From positions 186,001 to 250,000 of the forward strand of contig NZ_JAOPFX010000003.1 in assembly GCF_025515205.1 (NCBI RefSeq): a stretch of DNA of 64,000 nt, read 5' to 3'. This DNA comes from Microbacterium fluvii (GTDB lineage Bacteria > Actinomycetota > Actinomycetes > Actinomycetales > Microbacteriaceae). Positions 17,086-25,980 of the stretch are shown here, piece by piece (position 1 is the first letter of the stretch; each line of letters opens with the position of its first letter). A program made the translations under genes and the position numbers. A model generated the notes under the pieces. The model ran no database searches, was not told the DNA's origin, and saw nothing but the letters and a program-made list of their open reading frames with translations.

Positions 17086-18509
17086 CGGGCGGATCGGCGG
17101 ACTACCGCGACAGCGGGCTGGTGTTCCCCGCGGGGTTCACGTTCGGGTCGGCGACGGCGTCGTATCAGGTGGAGGGGGCGGCCGGCGAGGACGGCCGCGT
17201 GCCCTCGATCTGGGACACCTTCAGCCGCACGCCGGGCAAGGTCTGGAACGGCGACACCGGCGACGTCGCGTGCGACCACTACCACCGGTGGCAGAGCGAC
17301 CTCGACCTGATGGCGGAGCTCGGCCTCGGCGCCTACCGCTTCTCGATCGCGTGGCCGCGCATTGTCGGCGCCGGCGGCACGGTCAACCGACGCGGGCTCG
17401 ACTTCTATTCGGGGCTGGTCGACGGACTGCTCGAGCGCGGCATCCGCCCCGTCGCGACGCTCTATCACTGGGACCTCCCGCAGACGCTGGAAGATGCAGG
17501 GGGCTGGGCGAACCGCGCGACGGTCGACGCGTTCGAGCGCTACGCCGAGGTCGTGGGCACCGCCCTCGGCGATCGCGTGCACACCTGGACGACCCTCAAC
17601 GAGCCGTGGTGCTCGGCCTACCTCGGCTACGGGCAGGGCGGGCATGCGCCTGGCCGGCACGAGCCGGCGGCGGCGCTGGCGGCCGTGCATCACCTGAACC
17701 TCGCCCACGGCCGGGCGCTGCAGGCGCTGCGGGCGACCTCGACGGGGTCGCCGGAGTACTCCGTGACGCTCAACTTCCACGTGCTCCGCGGAGTCGGCGA
17801 CGGCGCGGACGAGGCGATGCGGCGCGTCGACGCGCTCGCCAACCGCGCATTCACCTCGCCCATGCTGCGCGGCCGGTACGACGACGATCTGCTGGCGGAC
17901 ACGGCATCCGTCACGGACTGGTCGTTCGTGCGGGAGGGCGACCTCGCCGACATCCACCAGCCGATCGACGTGCTGGGCGTCAACTACTACGCGACCACGA
18001 CCGTGCGCCTGTGGGACGGCGTCTCGCCGAAGCAGCAGAACGACGGCCACAAGGGCGCCGCGGGCGGCACCGCCTGGCCGGGCAGCGACACGGTCGTCGA
18101 GTTCGTCGAACAGGCGGGCCCGTACACCGAGATGGGCTGGAACATCGCGCCAGAGGGGCTCGAAGAGCTGCTGGTGTCGCTGAAGGAGCAGTTCCCCGAG
18201 CAGCCGCTCATGATCACCGAGAACGGCGCCGCGTTCGCCGACGAGGTCGCCGCCGACGGCTCGATCGACGACGCCGACCGCGTCGACTACCTGCAGCGGC
18301 ACCTGACGGCGGTCCACCGCGCCCTCGCGCAGGGGGTCGATCTGCGCGGCTACTTCGTGTGGTCGCTGCTCGACAACTTCGAGTGGGGCTACGGCTACGC
18401 CAAGCGGTTCGGCATCGTGCGGGTCGATTTCGACACGCTCGAGCGCACGCCCAAGCGCAGCGCGCACTGGTTCCGCGAGCTGGCGACCTCGGGGGTGCTG
18501 CCGGCCTGA
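17082..18509 (+). CDS. GH1 family beta-glucosidase
   Basis: A 475-residue cytoplasmic glycoside hydrolase. Family marks are [14 protein letters not shown] at the N-terminus, acid/base Glu174 in TLNEPWC, nucleophile Glu380 in ITENG, and the substrate-binding [12 protein letters not shown] near the C-terminus. Full length for GH1. The GTG start overlaps the GH31 stop (GTGA). With the GH31 enzyme it could strip alpha-xylosyl and beta-glucosyl residues from xyloglucan-type or related oligosaccharides taken up by the transporter. It is the last gene of the operon. Confidence 0.94.
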   Translation: MTGGSADYRDSGLVFPAGFTFGSATASYQVEGAAGEDGRVPSIWDTFSRTPGKVWNGDTGDVACDHYHRWQSDLDLMAELGLGAYRFSIAWPRIVGAGGTVNRRGLDFYSGLVDGLLERGIRPVATLYHWDLPQTLEDAGGWANRATVDAFERYAEVVGTALGDRVHTWTTLNEPWCSAYLGYGQGGHAPGRHEPAAALAAVHHLNLAHGRALQALRATSTGSPEYSVTLNFHVLRGVGDGADEAMRRVDALANRAFTSPMLRGRYDDDLLADTASVTDWSFVREGDLADIHQPIDVLGVNYYATTTVRLWDGVSPKQQNDGHKGAAGGTAWPGSDTVVEFVEQAGPYTEMGWNIAPEGLEELLVSLKEQFPEQPLMITENGAAFADEVAADGSIDDADRVDYLQRHLTAVHRALAQGVDLRGYFVWSLLDNFEWGYGYAKRFGIVRVDFDTLERTPKRSAHWFRELATSGVLPA

Positions 18510-18553
18510 CCCCGGCGCCCGCCTGCCGCATCCTCCCCTCCCCACCCGACCAG

Positions 18554-18620
18554 ATCAGGAGATCTCGCCGGCGCAGGTCGTTTCGGCTCGAATCGTCCTG
18601 TTGCAGCCGAATCTCCTGAT
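18554..18620. repeat. Palindromic repeat containing AGGAGATCTCGC
   Basis: A 67-bp imperfect palindrome: outer arms ATCAGGAGAT (18554-18563) and ATCTCCTGAT (18611-18620), with an inner TCGGCT/AGCCGA pair. It shares the exact 12-mer AGGAGATCTCGC (18557-18568) with the repeat at 22001-22072. It lies just after the GH1 gene and may also terminate the operon. Confidence 0.8.
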
Positions 18621-18735
18621 CTCGCGAGGGGCGGATGCCGGCGGCGCCGGCCGCGAGCAGGATGCCGGGGGAGTGCGGTGCCGACGCGCGGTCGGTGCGC
18701 GCCCCGGTGTCGCCGCCCGGGCGTAGCCTGACGGG

Positions 18736-19029
18736 GTGCTGACCTTCACGCATGAACCCGATGCGTCGCGCTACACGCTGCACGACGGAGCGAACCTCGT
18801 GAGCGTGCTCGACTACCGCGACGACGGGCGCGCCGTGTGGATGAACCGCGCCTACACGGTGCCGACCTTCCGCGGTCACGGCTACGCGGGCGAGGTCGTG
18901 GCCCGCGCCGTCTCCGAGCTCGAGGCCGCGGGCGACCGCGAGATCGTGCCCGTCTGCTGGTATGTGGCCGACTGGTTCGCCGCCCACCCCGAGCGCGCCG
19001 GCATCCTGCGTCAGACCCACCCGGCCTGA
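18736..19029 (+). CDS. Small GNAT-family N-acetyltransferase (YjdJ/NATD1-like)
   Basis: A 97-residue single-domain protein of the short GNAT-like type. It has the strand pattern and the acetyl-CoA loop region (VPTFRGHGYAGEVVARAV), with PVCWYVADWFAAHPE near the end. The substrate is unknown. The GTG at 18736 is 6 nt after a TAGCCT -10 (18724-18729), so it is probably leaderless. Confidence 0.85.
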   Translation: MLTFTHEPDASRYTLHDGANLVSVLDYRDDGRAVWMNRAYTVPTFRGHGYAGEVVARAVSELEAAGDREIVPVCWYVADWFAAHPERAGILRQTHPA

Positions 19030-19060
19030 CCGCAGCATCCGCTACCCGCGCGAGCCCGAG

Positions 19061-19085
19061 CCGTCAACCCCCGTGCGGTTGACGG
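19061..19085. terminator. Hairpin between the GNAT gene and the acidic protein gene
   Basis: CCGTCAACC (19061-19069) pairs with GGTTGACGG (19077-19085) around a 7-nt loop. No T-run follows. It could be a terminator for the GNAT gene or a regulatory element in the leader of the next gene. Confidence 0.5.
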
Positions 19086-19124
19086 GCGTCGGGGCGAGGG
19101 TGGAGGGGACGAAAGGGGCACGAC

Positions 19125-19493
19125 ATGAGCAACCCTGACCTTCCCGAAGGCGTCGTCGACGCCGACCCGGCCGGCGGCTGGGAGGCGGGCGAGACGGCGG
19201 ATGCCGAGACCGCGGCGTCGACCGAGCGCGCGCAGGAGCAGACACCCGCGCCCGACGGCCTCGACGTCGGCACGGTCGAGGAGTCCGTCGAGGGCGCCGA
19301 TCCCGACCTGGCCACCGACGACAGCGCGTCGGCCGACGAGGAGGCGGCGGCAGCCGCCGACCCGCAGCCGAGCACCGAGAAGCCGGTCGGCGACGAGCCG
19401 AAGGCCGCCGACCCGCCCGAGCCCGACGACGTCAGCCACGAGGCCGTCGGCATCGGCGTCATCGACTACCCGGAGCCCGACCATGAGCACTGA
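19125..19493 (+). CDS. Acidic, probably disordered protein of unknown function
   Basis: A 122-residue protein composed largely of Asp, Glu, Ala and Pro, with no hydrophobic core, signal or membrane segment; it reads as intrinsically disordered. The only distinctive part is the C-terminus (HEAVGIGVIDYPEPDHEH). It has a good ribosome binding site (AAAGGGG, 7 nt before ATG 19125). It overlaps the next gene by 11 nt, so the two are probably co-translated. Confidence 0.75.
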   Translation: MSNPDLPEGVVDADPAGGWEAGETADAETAASTERAQEQTPAPDGLDVGTVEESVEGADPDLATDDSASADEEAAAAADPQPSTEKPVGDEPKAADPPEPDDVSHEAVGIGVIDYPEPDHEH

Positions 19494-19686
19494 CGCCGAG
19501 GACCAGCCGGCGATGGAGCAGAACGTCGCCTCCGACGCAGACAAGGTCGACGGCATCGTCGCCCAGGTGCGCGCCGACCTCGCGGGGGAGTCGCCCGAGC
19601 GCATCGCCGCCGTGCTCGCACAGCGGCTCGAGCAGGCAGGCATCGCCCTGTCGCACTCCGACATCGACGCGCTCGCTCGGCAGTAG
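19483..19686 (+). CDS. Small hydrophilic protein of unknown function
   Basis: A 67-residue protein (MSTDAEDQPAMEQN...) with a disordered N-terminus and two predicted helices (VDGIVAQVRADLAG and PERIAAVLAQRLEQAG), ending SDIDALARQ. I recognise no family. The ATG lies inside the end of the acidic protein gene (11-nt overlap), a common sign of a real coupled gene. Its stop is 2 nt from the stop of the convergent hydrolase. Confidence 0.75.
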   Translation: MSTDAEDQPAMEQNVASDADKVDGIVAQVRADLAGESPERIAAVLAQRLEQAGIALSHSDIDALARQ

Positions 19687-19688
19687 CG

Positions 19689-20441
19689 CTACCCCGAGCC
19701 CCCGGCGAACCGCATGATCTCGGCGGCGGCGGGTGCGGCATCCCGGATCATCGTCTCGTGCCCGTGCCCCGCGATCTCGGCGAACCGGGCGTCGGGCAGC
19801 AGCGCGGACACCAGCGCGCACCACTCGCGTGGGCACACCGGGTCGGTCTCGCCGCGCAGCACGAGCGCCGGCACGCCGACCCGCGGGTAGGCCAGCTCGG
19901 GGCGGTGCACGAGCATCGCGCGCAGCTTGCGGCGCAGGTGCGGGCCCGCGCGCAGATACTCCCTGGTGCCCAGCCACAGCACCTTCGGGCTCTCGATCGC
20001 GAGGTCGTGCGCGAGCCGGCCGAGCTGCCGCGGCGCCGTGCGCGCACGGGCGTCGACGGTCGGCCCGACCAGCACGACGCCCGATGCCAGCCCCGGGTGC
20101 CGGGCGGCCACCTCGACGGCCACCTGCGTGCCCATCGAGTGCCCCACGAGAACCGCTCCGGCGAGCCCCCGCGCGCGCAGCAGCGCCGCCACGAGGTCGG
20201 CCATCCGCTCGATCGTCGGCGTGCGGTCGGGCTCCGGCGCATCGCCGTAGCCAGGCAGGTCGAGGGTCACGACCCGGCCGTGCGGCCTCAGGTGCTCGAC
20301 GAGGTCGCCGAACGCGAGCCGGCCCATGCCGATGCCGTGCGCGAGCAGGAACACGTGCGGTCCCCGACCGTCGTGCTCCTCGACCACGACGGTCGCCCCC
20401 CGGTGCGAGAACTCCGTCACCGGATCGGATGCAGCAGCCAC
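19689..20441 (-). CDS. Alpha/beta hydrolase
   Basis: A 250-residue cytoplasmic alpha/beta-fold hydrolase with an oxyanion-hole HGIGMG near residue 36, nucleophile elbow GHSMG near residue 100, an acid region LRGETDPVCP and a terminal histidine in IAGHGHE. Its substrate cannot be inferred. The GTG at 20441 is 6 nt after a TAGCCT -10 (plus 20448-20453), so it is probably leaderless and divergent from the exporter gene. Confidence 0.88.
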   Translation of the reverse strand: MAAASDPVTEFSHRGATVVVEEHDGRGPHVFLLAHGIGMGRLAFGDLVEHLRPHGRVVTLDLPGYGDAPEPDRTPTIERMADLVAALLRARGLAGAVLVGHSMGTQVAVEVAARHPGLASGVVLVGPTVDARARTAPRQLGRLAHDLAIESPKVLWLGTREYLRAGPHLRRKLRAMLVHRPELAYPRVGVPALVLRGETDPVCPREWCALVSALLPDARFAEIAGHGHETMIRDAAPAAAEIMRFAGGSG

Positions 20442-20447
20442 CGTTGC

Positions 20448-20477
20448 AGGCTACCCACTCCCGGGCGGGCATAGCCT
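20448..20477. promoter_or_regulatory. Divergent leaderless -10 elements (hydrolase / MFS)
   Basis: TAGCCT on the minus strand (plus 20448-20453), 6 nt before GTG 20441, and TAGCCT on the plus strand (20472-20477), 6 nt before ATG 20484. The two face away from each other in a 42-bp gap, so their -35 regions must overlap the partner's core promoter. Confidence 0.6.
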
Positions 20478-20483
20478 GGAGCG

Positions 20484-21965
20484 ATGAGCGCACCCGCCAC
20501 GGCCAGCATCCCGCTCACCCACGGACAGCGCTGGCGCGCGTTCTGGGTGTGCGTGTCGGTGGCGGCCCTCACGATCCTCGACCTCAGCAAGGTCAACGTC
20601 GCGCTGCCCTCGATCGAAGAGGCCCTCGGGGCCGGATCCACCGAGCTGCAGCTCGTGGTCTCGGGCTACGTGCTGCTGTTCGGCCTGGCGCTCGTGCCCT
20701 CCGGGCGCATCGGCGACCAGCGCTCGCGCAAGACGATGTTCATCATCGGCCTGAGCCTGTTCATCGCGATGAGCGTCGTCTGCGCCCTCGCGCCGACGCC
20801 CGAGGTGCTGATCGCGGCGCGGCTGCTGCAGGGCCTTGCCGCCGGCATCCAGATGCCGCAGGTGGTCGGCACCATCCAGCAGGTGTTCGTGGGCCGCGAG
20901 CGCGGCCGCGCGTTCGGGCTGTTCGGTGCGACGATCGGCATCGCGACGGCCTTCGGCCCGACCCTCGGGGGCCTGCTCATCGCCGTCGGCGGGCCGCAGG
21001 ACGGCTGGCGGTGGATCTTCTGGATCAACGTGCCGCTGTGCCTGCTGGTGCTCGCGGGCGTCATCTGGCTGCTGCCGCGCACGCGGCATGCGGCCCCGGG
21101 CAGACTCCAGCTGGATCCGATCGGGCTCGTGCTGTTCGCCGTCATGATCGTGACCCTCATGTGGCCGTTCCTGCTGACCACCGGGTCACCCGACGACGAC
21201 CCTCGGCGGTGGTGGACGCTCGTGCTCTTCGCCGTGTTCGCGGCGGCCTTCACCTGGTGGGAGCGGCGGTATGCCGCATTCGGTCGCAACCCGCTGGTGC
21301 CCTTCTCGCTGTTCTCGATCGCCTCGTTCCGCAACGGCACGCTCATCGTCACGGCGTACTTCACGGCGATCCCGGCGATGTTCCTGCTGACGACGCTCTT
21401 CCTGCAGACCGGCGTGGGCCTCGCGCCCGTGTTCGCCGGCATGGTCTCGATCGGCTTCGCGCTCGCCAGCGCGGTCAGCGCATGGTTCGGCGGCAACCTC
21501 GTGACGCGCCTGGGCCGGCCGCTGGTCGTCTGGGGCCTGGGGATCGTGCTGGTCAGCGTCGCGGCGCTGGCCTTCGTGGCCGCCTCAGTGCCGGCGGATG
21601 CCGTGGCCTACGCGATGGCGGGCGTCATGCTCGTGGCGGGTGTGGGCGCGGGCCTCGTGGTCGCGCCCAACCAGACCCTGACCCTCGCCGACATCCCCAC
21701 CAGGGAGGGCGGACTCGCGGGCTCGGTGGGCCAGCTCGGCCAGCGCATCGGCACGGCCGTGGGCACCGCCGTGGCCCTGTCGCTCTTCTACGGCGCGATC
21801 TACCGCGATGAGGGCGACGGCACGCACGGCCTCGACGTCTACCACGACGCCTACACCTACGGCATGATCTCGGTCGGCGTCTTCGTCGGGCTCGCGTTCT
21901 TCCTTGGGGTCATCGATCTGCTCTCCCGGCGCCGCTCGCGGCGCCTCTCCGACGCCTCCAGCTGA
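20484..21965 (+). CDS. MFS transporter, DHA2 drug:H+ antiporter type
   Basis: A 493-residue membrane protein with about 14 predicted segments, the number typical of DHA2 exporters. Motif A appears as GRIGDQRSRK after segment 2, and the exporter-specific motif C as GATIGIATAFGPTLGG. It probably exports drugs or metabolites using the proton gradient; the substrate is unknown. A short basic tail ends the protein. Probably leaderless (TAGCCT at 20472-20477). Confidence 0.92.
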   Translation: MSAPATASIPLTHGQRWRAFWVCVSVAALTILDLSKVNVALPSIEEALGAGSTELQLVVSGYVLLFGLALVPSGRIGDQRSRKTMFIIGLSLFIAMSVVCALAPTPEVLIAARLLQGLAAGIQMPQVVGTIQQVFVGRERGRAFGLFGATIGIATAFGPTLGGLLIAVGGPQDGWRWIFWINVPLCLLVLAGVIWLLPRTRHAAPGRLQLDPIGLVLFAVMIVTLMWPFLLTTGSPDDDPRRWWTLVLFAVFAAAFTWWERRYAAFGRNPLVPFSLFSIASFRNGTLIVTAYFTAIPAMFLLTTLFLQTGVGLAPVFAGMVSIGFALASAVSAWFGGNLVTRLGRPLVVWGLGIVLVSVAALAFVAASVPADAVAYAMAGVMLVAGVGAGLVVAPNQTLTLADIPTREGGLAGSVGQLGQRIGTAVGTAVALSLFYGAIYRDEGDGTHGLDVYHDAYTYGMISVGVFVGLAFFLGVIDLLSRRRSRRLSDASS

Positions 21966-22000
21966 CGCATCCGCCCCTCGCCCCTTCGGCTCCTCGCTCC

Positions 22001-22072
22001 AGGCGAGGAGATCTCGCGGGGCGAGGACCGCATCGGGGCATTCCGTCCTCGCGTGGCGCGATCTCCTCGCCT
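22001..22072. repeat. Palindromic repeat containing AGGAGATCTCGC, second copy
   Basis: A 72-bp imperfect palindrome: outer arms AGGCGAGGAGAT (22001-22012) and ATCTCCTCGCCT (22061-22072), with inner arms GCGAGGAC / GTCCTCGC. The 12-mer AGGAGATCTCGC at 22006-22017 matches the repeat at 18557-18568 exactly. Like that copy, it follows the 3' end of a gene. Confidence 0.8.
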
Positions 22073-22107
22073 CGGGCGAGGGCGGATGCTGCGGGGCGGC
22101 GGATGCC

Positions 22108-22121
22108 GGGGGGGGGGGGGG
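22108..22121 (+). repeat. G14 homopolymer tract
   Basis: Fourteen consecutive G residues in the 5' region of the DUF2277 gene, about 32 bp upstream of its -10. Long homopolymers slip during replication and are also a common sequencing problem. Confidence 0.8.
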
Positions 22122-22165
22122 CGAGCCCGTTGCCGCCGTCGGGCCCCCGGCGTACCGTGGCCCGC

Positions 22166-22459
22166 ATGTGCCGCAACATCCACACCCTCCATAACTTCGA
22201 GCCCCGCGCCACCGACGACGAGGTGCACGCGGCGGCGCTGCAGTACGTGCGCAAGATCGCCGGCACCACCAAGCCCTCCAAGGCCAACCAGGCGGCCTTC
22301 GACCGGGCCGTGCACGACATCGCGCACGCGACCGAGCATCTGCTGGCCGACCTCGTCGCGGTCGCACCGCCCAAGAACCGCGAGGAGGAGGTGGCCAAGG
22401 CGCGGGCGCGGGCCGAGAAGTCGGGGCGCTACGCGCCGCGCGTAGCCGCCGCATCCTGA
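22166..22459 (+). CDS. DUF2277 family protein
   Basis: A 97-residue protein that begins MCRNIHTLHNFEP and contains KPSKANQAAFDRAV, both diagnostic of DUF2277. The family is small, cytoplasmic, widespread in actinobacteria and uncharacterised. The ATG is 7 nt after TACCGT (22153-22158), so it is probably leaderless. A G14 tract lies just upstream of the core promoter. Confidence 0.9.
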   Translation: MCRNIHTLHNFEPRATDDEVHAAALQYVRKIAGTTKPSKANQAAFDRAVHDIAHATEHLLADLVAVAPPKNREEEVAKARARAEKSGRYAPRVAAAS

Positions 22460-22514
22460 TCCGCGCGGCGCGCCGGGCGCCCGATCACCGTCGTCGGGCG
22501 GCGAGGGGCGAGGC

Positions 22515-25500
22515 TCACGGCTGGCGTGCCCGCGTCATCACGCCCGCCCCGACCAGCAGCGCGAGCACGGCGAGCGCCGTGAGCGCGAAGACCGTGCCCT
22601 GATCCGAGCCGGTCGCCGGCAGGTCGCCCTCGCCGCCGCCGTCGCCCGAGTCCGAGGGCGAGGGCGTCGGCGTCGGCGTGACGTAAGTGTTGACGACGGT
22701 GCAGGTCACGGTCACGTCGTCGGCGGTGAGCGCGACGACGTCGGGCGGGGCGACCTCGCCGCCGTCGCAGGTCCACTCCGAGGCCGTGTAGTCGGCGGCC
22801 AGCGGGTGCGTCGACGACTCCGCCAGGCGGAACGTGCCCTCTTCCACGGGGGCGTCGGTCACGGCGGCATCCCCCGTGGCACCCGAACCGGTGTGCGAGG
22901 AGTCGTCGACGTCGGTCCACGACAGCGTCCAGTCAGAGGTTTCCAGCGGCCCGCCGTCGACCTCCTTGACCAGCGTGAGCCGCGGCGGGTCGTAGACGTT
23001 CGTGATCGTGCAGGTGACGTCGTAGCCGGGCCCGAGGGTCAGCAGGTCGCCCGCGAGATCGTCGTCGGTGAAGCCCAGCCCCGCACACGTCCACTCGGTC
23101 GCGCCGTAGTCGTCCGACGGCGGCGGGTCGCTCGCGTTCGGAACTTCGCTCAACTGGTAGTCGCCCGCCGTCACCACCTGCGAGTCCACCCCGCCGGCGC
23201 CCGACACGGTCGTGCCGGTCGCCGTTCCCTGGCCGGTCGCGGTGAGGACCCAGTTCTCCGGGGCGCCTCCCGGGCCGTCGGGTCCGTCGTCGACGGACTT
23301 GACGAGGGTGAGGGTCGGGGGAGTGAAGGCGTTCACGACGGTGCAGTCCACCTCGGCTCCGAGCGGCAGCGTCAGCTCCGCCGTGCCGGCACCCGTCTGC
23401 ACGAGCTGGTCGGCGTCGAACCCGTCGCCGGTGCACAGCCAGTCGCCGGGGAGGTAGTCGGGTGTGCCGGTCCCCGTGCCCGATTCGGCGAGCGTGTAGA
23501 CCCCGGCATCGACCTCGGTCGAGGCCACCGCTCCGGCGCCCGAGAGCACGGTCCGCCCGTCGAGCACGGCGGTCAGCAGCCACTGATCCGGATCCACCAC
23601 GCCGCCCGAGACGGCCTTGGTCAGCGACAGCATCGGTCTGATCGGCGTGTTGGTCGCCGTGCACACGGCCTCATCGCCGTAGCCGAGCTGCATCCGCTCG
23701 GCAGCGCTGTCGAAGGTCGTGCCCGTGCAGTTCCACGACACGTCGTAGCCGGCAGGTCCCGACTCGCTGAACACGTACTCCCCCGGGGGGCCGAACACGC
23801 CGGTGACCGCGGCGGAGCCCGAGGTGCCGGCGAACGCGGCGTTGCCCGGCCCACGGGTCTTCAGCAGGAAGTCGGATGCCGTCGCGGTGCCCCCGCCGCC
23901 CGACACGAGGTCCTTGACGAGGGTGAGCGAGGGGGTGATGGCCGCGTTGGTGATACGGCACACCGCATCGGTGCCGCCGGCGACGGTGAACGTGTCGTCG
24001 TCGACCCTGGTCGCACCGGTGCAGCTCCACCCCAGGGGGTCGTAGCCCGAGGGCCCGTCTTCCGACAGCGTCCAGGTCGAACCGGCGGGGATCGCGTGAT
24101 CGGTGACGGCGGCCTCGCCCATGCGCCCAGAGAAGGTCGAGTCGCCGGTCGCCGTGAGCACCCACTCGGTGGGCGCAGCGGTGTCGCCGAAGGCCGTGAT
24201 GACCTGCTTCTGCAGGGTCAGGGTCGAGCCGGTCCAGGTGTTCTGGATGCTGCAGGTGATCGACTCGTCGGTGTCGGGCACCGTGAGCACGACACCCTCC
24301 AGCTCGGCGGGTTCTCCGGTCGCGGTGAACACGCACGACCACGCGCCCGCGTTGTAGCCCTCGGCCTCGGCGGCAGGGCTCTGCTCGGAGAGGATGTAGT
24401 CGCCGGGGACGACGGTGGCATCGGTGACCTCGTCGGACCCGGTGACCCCGCTCGCCACGACAGGTCCGCTCGCGGTGAGGGTCCAATCGTCCGCGTCGAG
24501 CGGGCCGCCGCCCGCGTTGACGACCGTCTTGACGAGCGTGAGGTGGGGTTCGACCGACACATTCTCGATCGAGCAGGTGACATCGTCGCCGGGGTTGAGA
24601 GTCACCGACGTGACGAAATCGCTGCTGCCTGTGCATTGCCACCCGTCTGTCGTCCAACCGACGGTGGGCCCGGTCTCGGAGAGGTCGTAGGTGCCCGCGG
24701 AGACCGGTGTGCGGGTGACGGCGGCGCTGCCGGTGCGCCCCACGATGCTGTCCGATCCGGAGTCGGCGCCGAGGATCCACCTGGTCGGCGAGGCCGCGCC
24801 GTCGACGGTCTTGACGAGCGTCAGCCAGGCGCCGGCGAAGGTGTTCACGACGGTGCACTGGACATCGGCCTCGCCGGTGACCTCGACGACGGCGTCCGCG
24901 ACCGCGACCGGTGCCCCGCCCGCTGCCTGGTCGATGCACTCCCAGTCGCTCGCGGTGTAGCCGTCCGGGCCGTTCTCGAACAGCGTGAATGCACCGGGCT
25001 CGACCCCGACATGGGTGACGGCGGTCGATCCGGTGGTACCGGAGAGCGCGCCGCTGGGGCCGTCCGCCGTCAGCGTCCACGCCGTCGCCGCATCCAGCGG
25101 CCCTCCGGTGCCGACGACCTCCTTGACGAGGGTGAGCATCGGGAGGGCCCCCACGTTCGTGACGGTGCAGGTGATGTCCTGGCCGAGTTCCACGGCGATC
25201 TGACTGTTCTGGTCGACGACGACGTCGGCGCCGGTCGACTCGTCGACACACGCCCACCCCGCGGACTCGTAACCGCTGGGACCGCCCTCTTCGCGCAGGG
25301 TGTAGGTGCCGATGCGCGCATCGCCGGTGACGCCGCTCGGGCCCCGAATCGAGTTCGGCCCCTCGGCGACGAGCGTCCACAGCGAGGGCGACGCGCTGCC
25401 CCCGTCGACCTCTTTGAGCAGCGTGAGGGTGGGCGGCACCGCCTCGTTCTCGACCGTGCAGGTGACGTTCGCGTTCTCGGCGAGCGAGATGGTCGGGGCG

Positions 25501-25862
25501 GGGTCGGTGAAGGTGCCCAGCGTGCCGCAGTCCCAGTTCACGAACCGGTAGCCGTCGGGGGTCGCCGCGTTCTCGAGTTCCGAGATGACGTAGTCGCCGG
25601 CGGGAACCGTGATGCTCTGCACGCCGTTGAGCCCCTGCCCCTGGAAGGCCTGCCCCGTCGCGACGTTGACGGCGCGCACGTCCCACGCGCCGCGGTCGCC
25701 GAAGCTCGCTCCGGTGCTGCCGTTCTCGATGCGCTTGAACAGCGAGAGGGTGGCCGTTCCCGCGGCGGACGCCGGCGGTGCCAGTGCGATCCCTCCCGCT
25801 CCGACCAGGGCCAGCACGGCCGCCACGACGTATCCCGCTCTCCAGCGTCGTCGAGGCTCCAT
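22515..25862 (-). CDS. LPXTG cell-wall-anchored surface protein with ten SpaA/prealbumin-like repeats
   Basis: A 1115-residue exported protein. A signal peptide (basic start, then a hydrophobic run ending APPASAAG) is followed by ten repeats of about 100-110 residues, each opening with a line such as LTLVKEVDGG and closing with VTCTVTN. Most contain a W-x-C near the end and a second Cys in the closing strand, so an intradomain disulfide is plausible. The C-terminus has a Ser/Asp/Gly linker, LPATG (about residue 1081), a membrane helix and the basic tail TRARQP: a sortase substrate. The repeats resemble prealbumin-like collagen-binding/SpaA folds, so adhesion or a surface stalk is likely. No sortase gene is nearby. 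The ATG at 25862 has a GGGAGGGGAAGG leader. Confidence 0.88.
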   Translation of the reverse strand: MEPRRRWRAGYVVAAVLALVGAGGIALAPPASAAGTATLSLFKRIENGSTGASFGDRGAWDVRAVNVATGQAFQGQGLNGVQSITVPAGDYVISELENAATPDGYRFVNWDCGTLGTFTDPAPTISLAENANVTCTVENEAVPPTLTLLKEVDGGSASPSLWTLVAEGPNSIRGPSGVTGDARIGTYTLREEGGPSGYESAGWACVDESTGADVVVDQNSQIAVELGQDITCTVTNVGALPMLTLVKEVVGTGGPLDAATAWTLTADGPSGALSGTTGSTAVTHVGVEPGAFTLFENGPDGYTASDWECIDQAAGGAPVAVADAVVEVTGEADVQCTVVNTFAGAWLTLVKTVDGAASPTRWILGADSGSDSIVGRTGSAAVTRTPVSAGTYDLSETGPTVGWTTDGWQCTGSSDFVTSVTLNPGDDVTCSIENVSVEPHLTLVKTVVNAGGGPLDADDWTLTASGPVVASGVTGSDEVTDATVVPGDYILSEQSPAAEAEGYNAGAWSCVFTATGEPAELEGVVLTVPDTDESITCSIQNTWTGSTLTLQKQVITAFGDTAAPTEWVLTATGDSTFSGRMGEAAVTDHAIPAGSTWTLSEDGPSGYDPLGWSCTGATRVDDDTFTVAGGTDAVCRITNAAITPSLTLVKDLVSGGGGTATASDFLLKTRGPGNAAFAGTSGSAAVTGVFGPPGEYVFSESGPAGYDVSWNCTGTTFDSAAERMQLGYGDEAVCTATNTPIRPMLSLTKAVSGGVVDPDQWLLTAVLDGRTVLSGAGAVASTEVDAGVYTLAESGTGTGTPDYLPGDWLCTGDGFDADQLVQTGAGTAELTLPLGAEVDCTVVNAFTPPTLTLVKSVDDGPDGPGGAPENWVLTATGQGTATGTTVSGAGGVDSQVVTAGDYQLSEVPNASDPPPSDDYGATEWTCAGLGFTDDDLAGDLLTLGPGYDVTCTITNVYDPPRLTLVKEVDGGPLETSDWTLSWTDVDDSSHTGSGATGDAAVTDAPVEEGTFRLAESSTHPLAADYTASEWTCDGGEVAPPDVVALTADDVTVTCTVVNTYVTPTPTPSPSDSGDGGGEGDLPATGSDQGTVFALTALAVLALLVGAGVMTRARQP

Positions 25863-25980
25863 GCCCTTCCCCTCCCTGAGTGGCGCCCACGGGCCACGCT
25901 ACTCACCATGCGACGGCGACGACACCCCTCCGTTCGGGGGACGACGTCCGGCCATGCCGCCCCGGTGCGCCGCACCGACG

